From DASUCS01 sp041166385 (GTDB lineage Bacteria; Actinomycetota; Acidimicrobiia; Acidimicrobiales; JACDCH01), in the NCBI GenBank assembly GCA_041166385.1, contig JBEEFW010000103.1:47605-111604 (forward strand): a DNA stretch of 64,000 nucleotides, read 5' to 3'. Shown here piece after piece: positions 1-8,607 of the stretch. Under the pieces are notes generated by a model that had not been told where the DNA came from, did not search any database, and saw only the letters and a program-made list of their open reading frames with translations. The position numbers and the translations under genes were made by a program. How positions within the stretch are numbered: position 1 is the stretch's first letter; every line of letters starts with the position of its first letter.

Positions 1-1544
1 CGGCCATCGGCGTCCTGGCGTCGGCGGCCACGTCGTCACAGGCGCTCGCCGCGCTCGTCACGATTCTGACCGGACTCGTGCTGTGGTTCGTCGGTTCGGC
101 CACTGGCGGCTCGACGACCACGCGCGTGCTCGGTTCGGTGTCGTTGAGCGAACGGCTGCGCACGTTTGCCTCCGGCGGGATCGACAGCGGCGATCTCGTG
201 TTCTTCATCGGGGTTGCGATGGTCTGCACGCTCGCGGCTGCCTTCGTCATCCGTCCGAGACCCGTTGTCGGTGGCGTCGCGATCGCGGCGCTCTTGGTCA
301 CCGTCGTCGGCGCGGGCACGCACCAGCTCACCGATCTCACCGAGCAGAAGAGCCTCACGCTGTCTGGCATCACCCGAGACGTGGTGAGCGCCGTGCACGA
401 CGACGTGACGATCACCGCGTTCATCGGCCGAGAGGATGCGGGGCGGGTCGAGACCGTGACCCTGCTCGATCGGTACGCGCGTCTGAGCCAGCACCTGGAC
501 ACGGACGTCGTGGATCCCTCCGACAAGCCGGGCGACGTGCGCCGGTTCGGCATCAATCCCGTGCTCGGCGGTGTCGTGGTGCAACGCGCCGACGCGGTGG
601 AACTCGCGGCCGGACCGACCGAGCAAGACATCACGTCGGCATTGGCGCGGCTGGTGCGCGGGCGCGACGTGAACGTGTGCATCACGACGGGCCACGGTGA
701 GCCCGCCTTGGCAACGCGACTGTTCGAGATCGCCGGCTACACCGTTCAGTCGATCGACCTGCTGGCGACGCCGTCGATCCCGGCCACGTGCGCGATGGTG
801 CTCGTGGCGGGACCGCAGCAACCACTCGGCGCTGGCGGCGATGCGCTGGCGAAATGGATCGACGCCGACGGTAAGGCGCTCGTGCTCGCGGACCCGGCGG
901 CGGATGTCGATCTGTCTGCGTTGTTGGAACCGATGGGGCTCGGGCTCGAGCGCGGTGTCGTGTTCGAAGGCGAGGCGTCATCGGTTGTGAACGGCGACGA
1001 AGCATCGCCGATCGTGCACAGCTACAGCTCCGCGCATCCGGTCGTGCGCGGACTGCCGCCCACGTACTTCCCCGGCGTGCAGGAGGTCACGGTCGACGAG
1101 CTGCTCCACGTCCCGGGCCTGACCGTGTCACGCCTGGCGGACACGTCGAGCCTGTCCTACCTCGAGACCGAGCCACTCGTCCCGTCGTTCGATCCCGCGC
1201 TCGACACCGGCGGCCCGATCACGATTGCCGCGGCGGCGGATCGGTCGCGGGTGGCGAGCGAGGCGAAGGTGGCCCGCGTGAGGGTGGTCGTCGTGGGCGA
1301 CGTCGACTTCGCGACGAGCAGCTTCGTGAACGAAGCCGCCAACGGTCGCTTCCTGCTGCAGGCCGTCGGGTGGCTCACTCTCGACGACGAGCTCATCCCA
1401 CTGTCGTCAAATCTGCCGAAGAATCGTCCGCTCGACCTCACCGATGCTCGAGTTGCCTATGCACGCGCGCTCGGGATCCTCATGATCCCCGGCCTCTTCT
1501 TGTTGGGCGGCGGCCTGGTGTGGGCCGTCCGGCGTCGTCGATGA
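1..1544 (+). CDS. GldF-GldG-type ABC permease/auxiliary fusion, 3' part only
   Basis: The reading frame is open from the window edge (frame 3), so the 5' end lies outside; the first in-window start (GTG, 78) is internal. The visible N-terminal part has hydrophobic segments ending around LTGLVLWFVG, then FFIGVAMVCTLAAAFVI and IAALLVTVVG. These look like the last helices of an ABC-2 permease, with the cytoplasmic patch LSERLRTFASGGIDSGD typical of that family. It is followed by a long extracytoplasmic region resembling GldG (ABC-type auxiliary domain), with ITTGHGEPAL, and a last transmembrane helix before the Arg tail (VWAVRRRR). The permease-GldG fusion order is known from ABC transporters of unknown substrate. 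The ATPase would be expected upstream, outside the window. Membrane location is confident; substrate cannot be told. Confidence 0.75.
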   Translation, partial: AIGVLASAATSSQALAALVTILTGLVLWFVGSATGGSTTTRVLGSVSLSERLRTFASGGIDSGDLVFFIGVAMVCTLAAAFVIRPRPVVGGVAIAALLVTVVGAGTHQLTDLTEQKSLTLSGITRDVVSAVHDDVTITAFIGREDAGRVETVTLLDRYARLSQHLDTDVVDPSDKPGDVRRFGINPVLGGVVVQRADAVELAAGPTEQDITSALARLVRGRDVNVCITTGHGEPALATRLFEIAGYTVQSIDLLATPSIPATCAMVLVAGPQQPLGAGGDALAKWIDADGKALVLADPAADVDLSALLEPMGLGLERGVVFEGEASSVVNGDEASPIVHSYSSAHPVVRGLPPTYFPGVQEVTVDELLHVPGLTVSRLADTSSLSYLETEPLVPSFDPALDTGGPITIAAAADRSRVASEAKVARVRVVVVGDVDFATSSFVNEAANGRFLLQAVGWLTLDDELIPLSSNLPKNRPLDLTDARVAYARALGILMIPGLFLLGGGLVWAVRRRR

Positions 1545-1593
1545 GTGCGCCGAGCGAATCGGGGACGGGCACGGGCCGTAGCCCTCGTCTACC

Positions 1594-3462
1594 GTGAGCC
1601 GCGTGAGCGCCGGTCGCATCGACGGCTATCCCCTCGACCTTCGCACGCGGCAATCGTCGCCAGTGGTCGGAGTCGAGCACGAGTATCGAGTGCTGGACGG
1701 CGACGAGCAGGTTGACTTCTCCAAGCTGCTCCACAGCTTGGGCGTCGAAGGCCTGCGTCTCGACCCCACCGACCCGAACGCGTATCGGTGCCCGTGGGGC
1801 GGTGTCGTCACCGCCGACGGCCGTGAAGCCGAGGTTGCTACCGCGCCGGTGGCGTTGGCGCCCGGCTGCACCGACGAGCTCAACTGGCGGCTCGCGATCG
1901 CCCGCCGCGCCCTCGCCGACGCGCTGCCCGCGTCGTTCCGCCTCGACGGCTATTCGACGCACATCAACATCGAGATCGACGATCACGACGTCGTCGCCGC
2001 CGGCCGTCTGTTCGTGAAGCGCTTCGCGCCGGGGATGATGCTGCTCCTCGACCGATCGACGTCTCCTGGCTTGCTTGTTCGCCCGCGGTATCGGCGCTTG
2101 GAGCTGTGCGGCGAGTTCTGTACCGGCGATCAACTGCGGGCCGCTGTGATCTTCGCAGCCGCTGGCGGCCTCGCCTGTGCGTCGGCGGCGCGCACGCGTT
2201 CCGCACGACAGGAGTTGCCGAGGCGAGTTCGCTCGCGGATCCGGCCGTCGAACGTCCGCGCCGGCTGGTACGTGGATCGAACAGCTTTCGGCTCTGACCT
2301 CTACGGGAGCGGCCGCGAGTCGAAACTTCGATCCGGCATCGACAAGTCCTTCACCGCCCAGGCCCACTTGCGCGAGGCCTGGACCTCCGCTCGTCTGTTC
2401 GTCGAAGCTGTCCTCACCGAGGACGAACTTCGGCTCGTCGACCGCGTTGTGGATGGGCGGCTCGCCCTCCCGCTCGAAGCCGCGCCGACGACGGACGACG
2501 TGGTCGGCCCGTACGAACGTGGCGCGTTCGAGCGGGTTGGTGGAACCTGCCGGCGTGACGGCTACACGATGGAGCCGATCGCAATTGCGTGGGACGCGAT
2601 TGCCTTCCACCTACATGGGGCTCGCGACGCGATCGTCTGTGTCCCGCGAACCGCGCTTGCCGAGTTCTTCGATCAGCTCGACCGGGGGTTGCTCGACCGC
2701 GAGATCAATCGCTTCCTCGCCTCGCCGGCCGGAGGCCGCGTGCTGCGCGCCGCCGATCAGACCAATGAGCCTGGGCTGTTCGACGAGCTCGCATCGCGCG
2801 GCGCGATCGTTCCACCCGAACGAGTTCCAGGGCGACCGCTGCTCGGCGGGCTCGGCGGAGGCACCCCCGCGGACAGCCGGAGGAACAAGGGCCGCCGCCG
2901 CGGGCCACGCAACCCGCGCCACGTGTTCGTGGGCGCCGTCGCCGTGGCGACCATCGGCATCGGCACGGCGATCGCGATCGCGGCGTCGGGCAACGACAGC
3001 AGCGGCAACGTCGCCGTCGGACAGGCGCCGACCACCGTGGCGAGCGGCCCGACCACCTCGTCACCACCGGTGCCCGCGGGGAGCGTCAATGCGACACAGA
3101 TCAACGGCTTCTGGAGCGGGGACTGGGGCGATCTCGTGTTGCGCGTGACGGCCGATGGGAAGGTGGTTGCCGCGTACGCCTATGACCAGGGGATGATCGT
3201 CGGCACGCTCACCGGGCGGCGCATCGACGGCTGGTGGTGTGAAGTCCCGAGCCGCAAGGGCCCGGGTGACGCGGGTCCCGTGCAGTTCGATTTCGTCGGT
3301 GATCCCGCGAAGAGCCTCACCATCGACGGACGCTGGCAGTATGCCAGCGGCAACGGCACGTGGAGCGAGGACTGGGACATCGACGCGAAGTCCACCCAGG
3401 CGCCGCCACCGGAGCTGGTCGCTCGGCTCGACAAGGTGGCGGCGGAGTGCATACCGGAATGA
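1594..3462 (+). CDS. Carboxylate-amine ligase-like protein with membrane anchor and outer beta domain
   Basis: A 622-residue protein from a GTG start. Residues 1-400 begin with GVEHEYRVLDG and continue with REAEVATAP and YSTHINIEIDD. These recall the glutamate-cysteine ligase type 2 / amidoligase superfamily (GVEEEF, EVATPP, HVHV motifs), which makes carboxylate-amine bonds with ATP. I cannot confirm full catalytic residues. Residues about 400-445 are Gly/Arg-rich. One transmembrane helix follows (about 446-468, GAVAVATIGIGTAIAIAA), then a Thr/Ser/Pro linker and a Trp-rich C-terminal domain (FWSGDWGDLVLRV, GWWCEVPS, WSEDWDI) that would lie outside the cell. Its stop overlaps the start of the acyl-CoA synthetase gene by four bases (ATGA), so the two are probably translationally coupled. 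The enzymatic role is tentative; the anchored fusion is directly visible. Confidence 0.6.
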   Translation: MSRVSAGRIDGYPLDLRTRQSSPVVGVEHEYRVLDGDEQVDFSKLLHSLGVEGLRLDPTDPNAYRCPWGGVVTADGREAEVATAPVALAPGCTDELNWRLAIARRALADALPASFRLDGYSTHINIEIDDHDVVAAGRLFVKRFAPGMMLLLDRSTSPGLLVRPRYRRLELCGEFCTGDQLRAAVIFAAAGGLACASAARTRSARQELPRRVRSRIRPSNVRAGWYVDRTAFGSDLYGSGRESKLRSGIDKSFTAQAHLREAWTSARLFVEAVLTEDELRLVDRVVDGRLALPLEAAPTTDDVVGPYERGAFERVGGTCRRDGYTMEPIAIAWDAIAFHLHGARDAIVCVPRTALAEFFDQLDRGLLDREINRFLASPAGGRVLRAADQTNEPGLFDELASRGAIVPPERVPGRPLLGGLGGGTPADSRRNKGRRRGPRNPRHVFVGAVAVATIGIGTAIAIAASGNDSSGNVAVGQAPTTVASGPTTSSPPVPAGSVNATQINGFWSGDWGDLVLRVTADGKVVAAYAYDQGMIVGTLTGRRIDGWWCEVPSRKGPGDAGPVQFDFVGDPAKSLTIDGRWQYASGNGTWSEDWDIDAKSTQAPPPELVARLDKVAAECIPE

Positions 3463-5093
3463 CGCGCGCTCCTCGAACGACGAGTTACGCGAGTGGTGCG
3501 AGCACGACACCGCTCATCGGGCGCACGATTGGTGACGACCTCGCGGCCACCGTCGCACGGTTCGGGGATCGAGAAGCACTGGTCGACGTACCCAGCGACA
3601 CGCGCTGGACCTATCGACAGCTCGACGCCGACGTCGATCGCGTTGCTCGGGGGATGATCGATCTCGGCATCGAGAAAGGCGATCGCGTCGGCATCTGGTC
3701 GCCGAACTGCGCCGAGTGGGTGCTCGTGCAGTACGCGACCTCGAGGATCGGCGCCATCCTCGTCAACGTCAACCCCGCGTACCGCAGCCACGAGTTGCAG
3801 TTCGTGTTGCGTCAGTCAGGCACGAAGCTCCTCGTCGCGGCGCCCGCGTTCAAGACGTCCGACTACGCCGCGATGATCGACGAGGTGCGCGGCGAGTGTC
3901 CAGCGCTCGAGAGGTCGATCCTCGTCGGTTCCGGCGATTGGAACGACCTGCTCGCTCGTGGAGACCGTTGCGACGGCGCCGCTCTCGTGGCCCGGCAGGC
4001 GACGCTCGGCTTCGACGACCCGATCAACATCCAGTACACGTCAGGCACGACGGGGTTCCCGAAAGGGGCAACCCTTTCGCACCACAACATCTTGAACAAC
4101 GGCTACTTCGTCGGCGAGCTCCTGGGTTACACGGAGGACGACCGCGTGTGCGTACCGGTTCCCTTCTACCACTGCTTCGGGATGGTCATGGGCAACCTGG
4201 GCGCGACATCGCACGGCGCGTGCATCGTGATCCCGGCTCCGGCGTTCGAGCCGGCAGCCACGCTGCAAGCCGTGCAGGACGAACGATGCACGTCGCTGTA
4301 CGGCGTGCCGACGATGTTCATCGCCGAGCTCGCGCTGGCAACCTTCGCGGAGTACGACCTCGCCTCACTTCGGACAGGGATCATGGCCGGCTCGCCGTGT
4401 CCGGTCGAGGTGATGAAGCGCGTTGTCGCCGAGATGCACATGGACGAGGTGACGATCTGTTACGGCATGACCGAGACGTCTCCCGTGTCGACCATGACGC
4501 GGCGGGAAGACGATCTCGAGCGTCGGGTCTCGACGGTCGGCCCCGTGATGCCTCACGTCGAGGTCGAGATCGTCGATCCGGTGAACGGTCTGCCGGTGTC
4601 CGCGGGAACGCCCGGTGAGCTCTGCACCCGTGGCTACTCCGTGATGCTCGGCTACTGGGACGAGCCCGATCTCACCGCTGAGTCGATCGACGCCGCGGGA
4701 TGGATGCACACCGGCGATCTCGCAACGATGGACGACGACGGCTACGTCGCCATCGTCGGGCGCATCAAAGACATGGTCATCCGCGGCGGAGAGAACGTCT
4801 ACCCGCGCGAGATCGAGGAGTTCCTCTACGCCCACCCCGACATCGAGGACGTACAGGTCATCGGCGTGCCCGACGCGAAGTACGGCGAGGAACTCATGGC
4901 CTGGGTGCGACTTCGCCCCGATGCCCACGAGCTGACCATCGACGCGCTACGAGCGTTCTGCGAAGGCAAGCTCGCGCACTACAAGGTGCCGCGCTACCTG
5001 CACCTCACCAATGAGTTCCCGATGACTGTCACCGGGAAGGTGCGCAAGATCGAGATGCGCGAGCGCTCCGTCGAGATCCTCGGGCTCGCCTGA
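3459..5093 (+). CDS. AMP-forming fatty acyl-CoA synthetase (FadD-like)
   Basis: A 544-residue ANL-superfamily enzyme that activates a carboxylic acid to acyl-AMP and then acyl-CoA. The start is ATG 3459, inside the upstream stop (ATGA overlap), because homology-like sequence begins directly after it; a longer in-frame extension to 3360 is a shadow of the upstream gene. Motifs are the P-loop YTSGTTGFPKG (about residues 191-201), YGMTETSP (about 334), TGDLATMDDDGYVAIVGR (about 417-434), the hinge KDMVIRGGENVYP, and the C-terminal catalytic-lysine region TVTGKVRK (about 523-530). Its stop shares a base with the next start (TGATG). Placement directly before nitrile hydratase fits activation of the acid released from a nitrile via amide, as known for acyl-CoA synthetases in nitrile/aldoxime operons; no amidase is seen here. 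Confidence 0.93.
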   Translation: MTRAPRTTSYASGASTTPLIGRTIGDDLAATVARFGDREALVDVPSDTRWTYRQLDADVDRVARGMIDLGIEKGDRVGIWSPNCAEWVLVQYATSRIGAILVNVNPAYRSHELQFVLRQSGTKLLVAAPAFKTSDYAAMIDEVRGECPALERSILVGSGDWNDLLARGDRCDGAALVARQATLGFDDPINIQYTSGTTGFPKGATLSHHNILNNGYFVGELLGYTEDDRVCVPVPFYHCFGMVMGNLGATSHGACIVIPAPAFEPAATLQAVQDERCTSLYGVPTMFIAELALATFAEYDLASLRTGIMAGSPCPVEVMKRVVAEMHMDEVTICYGMTETSPVSTMTRREDDLERRVSTVGPVMPHVEVEIVDPVNGLPVSAGTPGELCTRGYSVMLGYWDEPDLTAESIDAAGWMHTGDLATMDDDGYVAIVGRIKDMVIRGGENVYPREIEEFLYAHPDIEDVQVIGVPDAKYGEELMAWVRLRPDAHELTIDALRAFCEGKLAHYKVPRYLHLTNEFPMTVTGKVRKIEMRERSVEILGLA

Positions 5094-5722
5094 TGGACGG
5101 TGTGCACGACATGGGCGGTCTGGAAGGGTTCGGGTCGGTGCAGGCACCGCCGAGCGAGCCGGTGTTCCACGAGGACTGGGAACGGCGCGCGTTCCGCGTG
5201 AGCATGGCCACGATGATGGCGTTGCGTCCCGGCGGCGCCTTTCGCCACAGCATCGAGCGGATGGACCCGGCGCACTACCTGGCGTCGTCGTACTACGAGC
5301 ACTGGCTCACGGGTGTGGCCACGCTGCTCGTCGACGCGGGACTCACCACGAACAGCGCATTGGACGAACAGGCTGATGGCCACTTCCCGCTGTCGCGTCC
5401 CGATCGCGGCACGCCGCCTGCGGCGCCCGAGCCGCATCGCACCGAGCCGCGCTTCAACGTCGGCGATCGCGTGCGCGTGCGCGAGTGGCATCCGCTGGGA
5501 CACACGCGCGCGCCGAGATATGTCCAAGGCAAACGCGGCGTCATCAGTCGAATCGACTCGCCGCAGCACGTCCCGGACTTCGAGGCCCACGGCGGTGGCC
5601 AGGTGCTGGACCCGACGTACTCCGTGCGCTTCTCGCCACGTGAGCTGTGGGGTGAAGGTGGCACGGACGGGGCGACCGTCAACGTCGACCTGTGGGAGCG
5701 GTACCTCGAGGCCGATGCATGA
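5093..5722 (+). CDS. nthB: Nitrile hydratase beta subunit
   Basis: A 209-residue protein beginning MDGVHDMGGLEGFG, the family's hallmark N-terminus. It has the helical first half (ERRAFRVSMATMMA, YYEHWLTGVATLL) and the SH3-like second half (FNVGDRVRVREWHPLGHTR, RYVQGKRGVI, YSVRFSPRELWG) of nitrile hydratase beta. With the alpha subunit it hydrates nitriles to amides in the cytoplasm. Gene order beta-alpha-accessory matches the cobalt-type operons such as nhlBAE of Rhodococcus. The start ATG overlaps the upstream stop by one base, and its own stop lies within the alpha start (ATGA). Confidence 0.95.
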   Translation: MDGVHDMGGLEGFGSVQAPPSEPVFHEDWERRAFRVSMATMMALRPGGAFRHSIERMDPAHYLASSYYEHWLTGVATLLVDAGLTTNSALDEQADGHFPLSRPDRGTPPAAPEPHRTEPRFNVGDRVRVREWHPLGHTRAPRYVQGKRGVISRIDSPQHVPDFEAHGGGQVLDPTYSVRFSPRELWGEGGTDGATVNVDLWERYLEADA

Positions 5723-6336
5723 GCGACCACGACCACGATCAGGATCACGGTCACGACCATCACCCCGAGCCGCTGGCGCCGATCGAGGCGCGCGTCGCGG
5801 CCATCGAGGCCGTGCTCACCGAGCAGGGGTTGTTCGACACCGACCTGCTCGACGACCTCGTCTCGCACTTCGAGGACAACCTCGGCCCGCTCAACGGGGC
5901 GAAGGTCGTCGCCCGCGCCTGGGTCGACCCGGACTACCACGCTCGCCTGATGACGGATGCGACGGCCGCGATCACCGAACTCGGCTTTGGGGGGCCCGAG
6001 GGTGAGCACATGGTCGTGGTCGAGAACACAGCAGACGTGCACAACCTCGTCGTGTGCACCTTGTGCTCGTGCTACCCGTGGCCCACGCTCGGCCTGCCGC
6101 CGAGGTGGTACAAAGCGCCGGCCTACCGCTCTCGGGCGGTGCGTGAACCGCGCGCGCTGCTCGCGGAGATGGGCACGCCCCTGCCCGAGAGCGTCGAGAT
6201 CCGGGTGTGGGACTCGAGCGCGGAGGTTCGCTATCTCGTTCTGCCGGAGCGACCAGCTGGCAGCGACGGCTTGTCCGAGCACGAGCTCGTCGGGCTCGTC
6301 ACTCGCGATTCGATGATCGGCGTGCAGCGCCTGTGA
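5719..6336 (+). CDS. nthA: Cobalt-type nitrile hydratase alpha subunit
   Basis: The catalytic metal subunit, 205 residues. The start is ATG 5719 within ATGA; the preceding in-frame extension belongs to the beta gene. The N-terminus is His/Asp-rich (SDHDHDQDHGHDHHPEP), which may help metal handling (inference). The metal-binding claw is CTLCSC at residues 113-118; Thr at the second position is the cobalt signature (iron types have Ser). Other family motifs are RAWVDPDYHARLM, YPWPTLGLPPRWYK, YRSRAVREPRALL and EIRVWDSSAEVRYLVLP. It is coupled to the accessory gene by a GTGA overlap. Confidence 0.96.
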   Translation: MSDHDHDQDHGHDHHPEPLAPIEARVAAIEAVLTEQGLFDTDLLDDLVSHFEDNLGPLNGAKVVARAWVDPDYHARLMTDATAAITELGFGGPEGEHMVVVENTADVHNLVVCTLCSCYPWPTLGLPPRWYKAPAYRSRAVREPRALLAEMGTPLPESVEIRVWDSSAEVRYLVLPERPAGSDGLSEHELVGLVTRDSMIGVQRL

Positions 6337-6644
6337 CCAACGCGCTGCCCGATGAGGTCGCGTTCATGGACGGTGTGAGCGCGCTGCCGCGCGACAACGG
6401 AGAGCTCGTCTTCGCTGCGCCATGGCACGGGCGCGCGTTCGCACTCGCAGTTGCGCTCGTCGAGCGCCTCGACCTGCCATGGGATGCCTTCCGGCAACGC
6501 CTCATCGACGCGATCTCCCAGGCACCAGAGCGGCCCTACTACGAGAGTTGGGCCGTCGCGCTCGAGTCGCTCGTCCTCAGCGTCGGACTGACGACGTCCG
6601 ATGCGCTCGACGCCGCCACGCCGACGGAGCGCGCCCCGCTCTAG
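6333..6644 (+). CDS. Nitrile hydratase accessory (NhlE/beta-N-like) protein
   Basis: A 103-residue protein starting at GTG 6333 in a GTGA overlap with the alpha stop. It matches the small nitrile hydratase accessory family: FAAPWHGRAFALAVALVERL, then YYESWAVALESLVLSVGL, which echoes the helical N-terminal part of the beta subunit. In cobalt enzymes such proteins (e.g. NhlE) hold apo-alpha and swap it into the holo complex carrying cobalt; that role here is by homology. No separate P47K/cobalt GTPase-type activator is seen nearby. Confidence 0.88.
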   Translation: MTNALPDEVAFMDGVSALPRDNGELVFAAPWHGRAFALAVALVERLDLPWDAFRQRLIDAISQAPERPYYESWAVALESLVLSVGLTTSDALDAATPTERAPL

Positions 6645-6681
6645 GCAGGCGGCCCGCCGACCGGCGTCGAATCCTGAACTC

Positions 6682-8154
6682 GTGAGGGGAATCCGAGGGC
6701 TCGTCGTCGTTGCCGCGCTCGTGCTCGGGCTCCTCGTGGTTCCCGTCAGCGATTCGAACGCGGCGGCGCCGAAGTGCGGTCGCTTCGATCTTCCCGAGAC
6801 CGGCCTGCAAGGCGACGTGCCTCGAGCCGACCAGCTGTCGGGCCGGGCGATGCAGGGCTACAACTGCGGCGTCGCGCTCGTCGGCCACTCCGACCTCGGC
6901 GGGAGCGGGGGTCACGCCAACATGGCGTGGGCCGGAGACTGTGCGTACGTCGCGAGTTCTGGGCAGGGCATCTCGGTCGTCGACGTCTCCGATCCGCGCA
7001 ACCCGACGCTCGTATCCACGCTGCACGGCAACGGCTCTGACTTCACGCTCGAGACCATCGCGGCGACGAAGGTGGGCGACCGCGCGGTGCTCGTTGCCGG
7101 TCGCTATGGCGCGATCCCGATTCAGGTGCCGTCACCGATGGACATCTACGACATCACCGATTGCGCCCACCCTCGGTTGGCGTCGTCGTTCACCTTCCCG
7201 GACAACATCCACAACCTCACCTTCTCGCCAGACGCCACCCGCGTGTATGCCACGTTGCCGATCCAAGTGCTCGACATCACCGACATCGCGAAGCCCACCT
7301 TCCTCGGCAAGCTCGACGATCAGATTCCGGTGCCCTCGTTCCCGGGCAAATACCTCTCACACGAGATCGTGACGAGCCGCGACGGCAACACCTTGTACCT
7401 CGGCGGCCAGACGCCGAACTACTCGTACTTCACGATCGTCGACATCACGGGCTGGCCGGCGCGGGAGCCCAGGATCCTGAGCCAGGTCGAGGGCCGGGGT
7501 CATTCGATCCGGTTGGCGAGGATCAAGGGCCGCACGTACGCGCTCCACTCCGAGGAGAGCATCGTCGGGCCGACCGCGAAGGGCTGTGTACCGGAGGAGA
7601 TGAACCCGTTCGCCGGAGCCGCGCAGCCGTGGCTGAGCGATGTGACGGACCCGACGAACCCGAACATGCGGATCAGTCAGTTCCGCTTGGCGATCAACGA
7701 GCCGGCGAACTGCGCGACGGAGATCGCCGACGGCGTCAATGCCAGCGTCCATTACCACGATGTCGACGATCCGAGCCGCACCACCTTCGCCATGTTGTCG
7801 ATGTGGAACGCGGGACTGCGCATCGTCGACATCCGCGACCCGTACCACCCGAAGGAAGTCGGCTACTTCAACCCGGGCGCCTTCTACACGCCGGGCGACG
7901 ACGTGCTCCTCGACAAGGCGTGGGGTCACGTGCGCTACGTCGCGAGCACCGGCCAGATCTGGTTCGCCAGCCAGTCGGGTGGCTTCTGGGTCGTCGAGCT
8001 GGAACCGCAGGTGCGCAAGGCGCTTGGCCTCCCGAAGCGAGCGGCGGTCAACCCGAAGGGCGGTCCCGCCCGCCCGACGGCGTCGTCGGCCGCGGTCGCG
8101 CCGACCAACCAGAACACGGAGCAGTACTACTGCACCCTCGGAGCTGCCGGATGA
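6682..8154 (+). CDS. Secreted LVIVD-repeat beta-propeller-like protein
   Basis: About 490 residues. The preferred start is GTG 6682, which gives a clean signal peptide (RGIRGLVVVAALVLGLLVVP followed by SNAAAP); an ATG at 6601 would overlap the previous gene and add an Arg-rich shadow leader. The mature part has repeated phrases of LVIVD type (GISVVDVSDPRNPTLVS, IQVLDITDIAKPTFLGK, LRIVDIRDPYHPKEVGY, FTIVDITGWPAREPRIL). These are typical of surface or exported propeller proteins of unknown function. It follows the nitrile hydratase genes by 37 nt and may be the last cistron of that run. Confidence 0.85.
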   Translation: MRGIRGLVVVAALVLGLLVVPVSDSNAAAPKCGRFDLPETGLQGDVPRADQLSGRAMQGYNCGVALVGHSDLGGSGGHANMAWAGDCAYVASSGQGISVVDVSDPRNPTLVSTLHGNGSDFTLETIAATKVGDRAVLVAGRYGAIPIQVPSPMDIYDITDCAHPRLASSFTFPDNIHNLTFSPDATRVYATLPIQVLDITDIAKPTFLGKLDDQIPVPSFPGKYLSHEIVTSRDGNTLYLGGQTPNYSYFTIVDITGWPAREPRILSQVEGRGHSIRLARIKGRTYALHSEESIVGPTAKGCVPEEMNPFAGAAQPWLSDVTDPTNPNMRISQFRLAINEPANCATEIADGVNASVHYHDVDDPSRTTFAMLSMWNAGLRIVDIRDPYHPKEVGYFNPGAFYTPGDDVLLDKAWGHVRYVASTGQIWFASQSGGFWVVELEPQVRKALGLPKRAAVNPKGGPARPTASSAAVAPTNQNTEQYYCTLGAAG

Positions 8155-8155
8155 G

Positions 8156-8193
8156 TTCACACTGACGAAACATTCCGCCGCGTCGGCAGAAAC
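8156..8193 (+). promoter_or_regulatory. GlnR-like nitrogen-control box
   Basis: TTCAC (8156-8160), six bases, GAAAC (8167-8171), and a second GAAAC at 8189-8193, exactly 22 nt after the first. The actinobacterial GlnR consensus is gTnAc-n6-GaAAc repeated with a 22-nt period, so the first a/b pair and the second b half match while the second a half is poor. It begins two bases after the stop codon at 8152-8154 and lies upstream of amt-glnB, a classical GlnR target. Function is inferred. Confidence 0.55.
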
Positions 8194-8217
8194 ATCGGTG
8201 AGGCATCCTCCACTACC

Positions 8218-8538
8218 TTGCTCGAATCTTGCAGCAACCTTTCGAGACGACGCCTGGCCCTAGCCGCATGTGTGGTCGTCGTGCTGACCGCCGGCATCGT
8301 CCGTGGACCATCCTGGGATTCGGGCTCACCGGGTGATCGCACCCACGTGACCATCGCAGGGCCGGCTCACCACCGTGCTCCCGCGAGCGTGCACCTCGAT
8401 GGCGTGGTGCCGATCGCCGTCGCAGTTTTCGTCGGCCTGCTGTGGGCGACTGAACGCACCTCGCGTCTCGGAGTCTGCGTGCCGGCGGCGGCGATCCTGA
8501 TCCGCCGTCGTGGCCCCCCTCGCCTCCTCGCGTACTGA
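8218..8538 (+). CDS. Possible small membrane protein ahead of amt
   Basis: A 106-codon open frame from TTG with two hydrophobic stretches (LALAACVVVVLTAG and VVPIAVAVFVGLLW) and mostly G/C third positions, consistent with coding sequence. It ends 69 nt before amt and starts 24 nt after the GlnR-like box, so it could be the first cistron of the nitrogen operon. I do not recognise a family and see no good ribosome-binding site, so this may instead be a long untranslated leader. The rest of the gap from 8155 to 8607 holds only the GlnR-like box and the amt ribosome-binding site. Confidence 0.4.
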   Translation: MLESCSNLSRRRLALAACVVVVLTAGIVRGPSWDSGSPGDRTHVTIAGPAHHRAPASVHLDGVVPIAVAVFVGLLWATERTSRLGVCVPAAAILIRRRGPPRLLAY

Positions 8539-8607
8539 GACTGCTTCTTCCAGTTCGCAATCGGTGCAGCGCGAAACGCGCGCCCGATCATTTCCGGAGG
8601 TTTCTTC

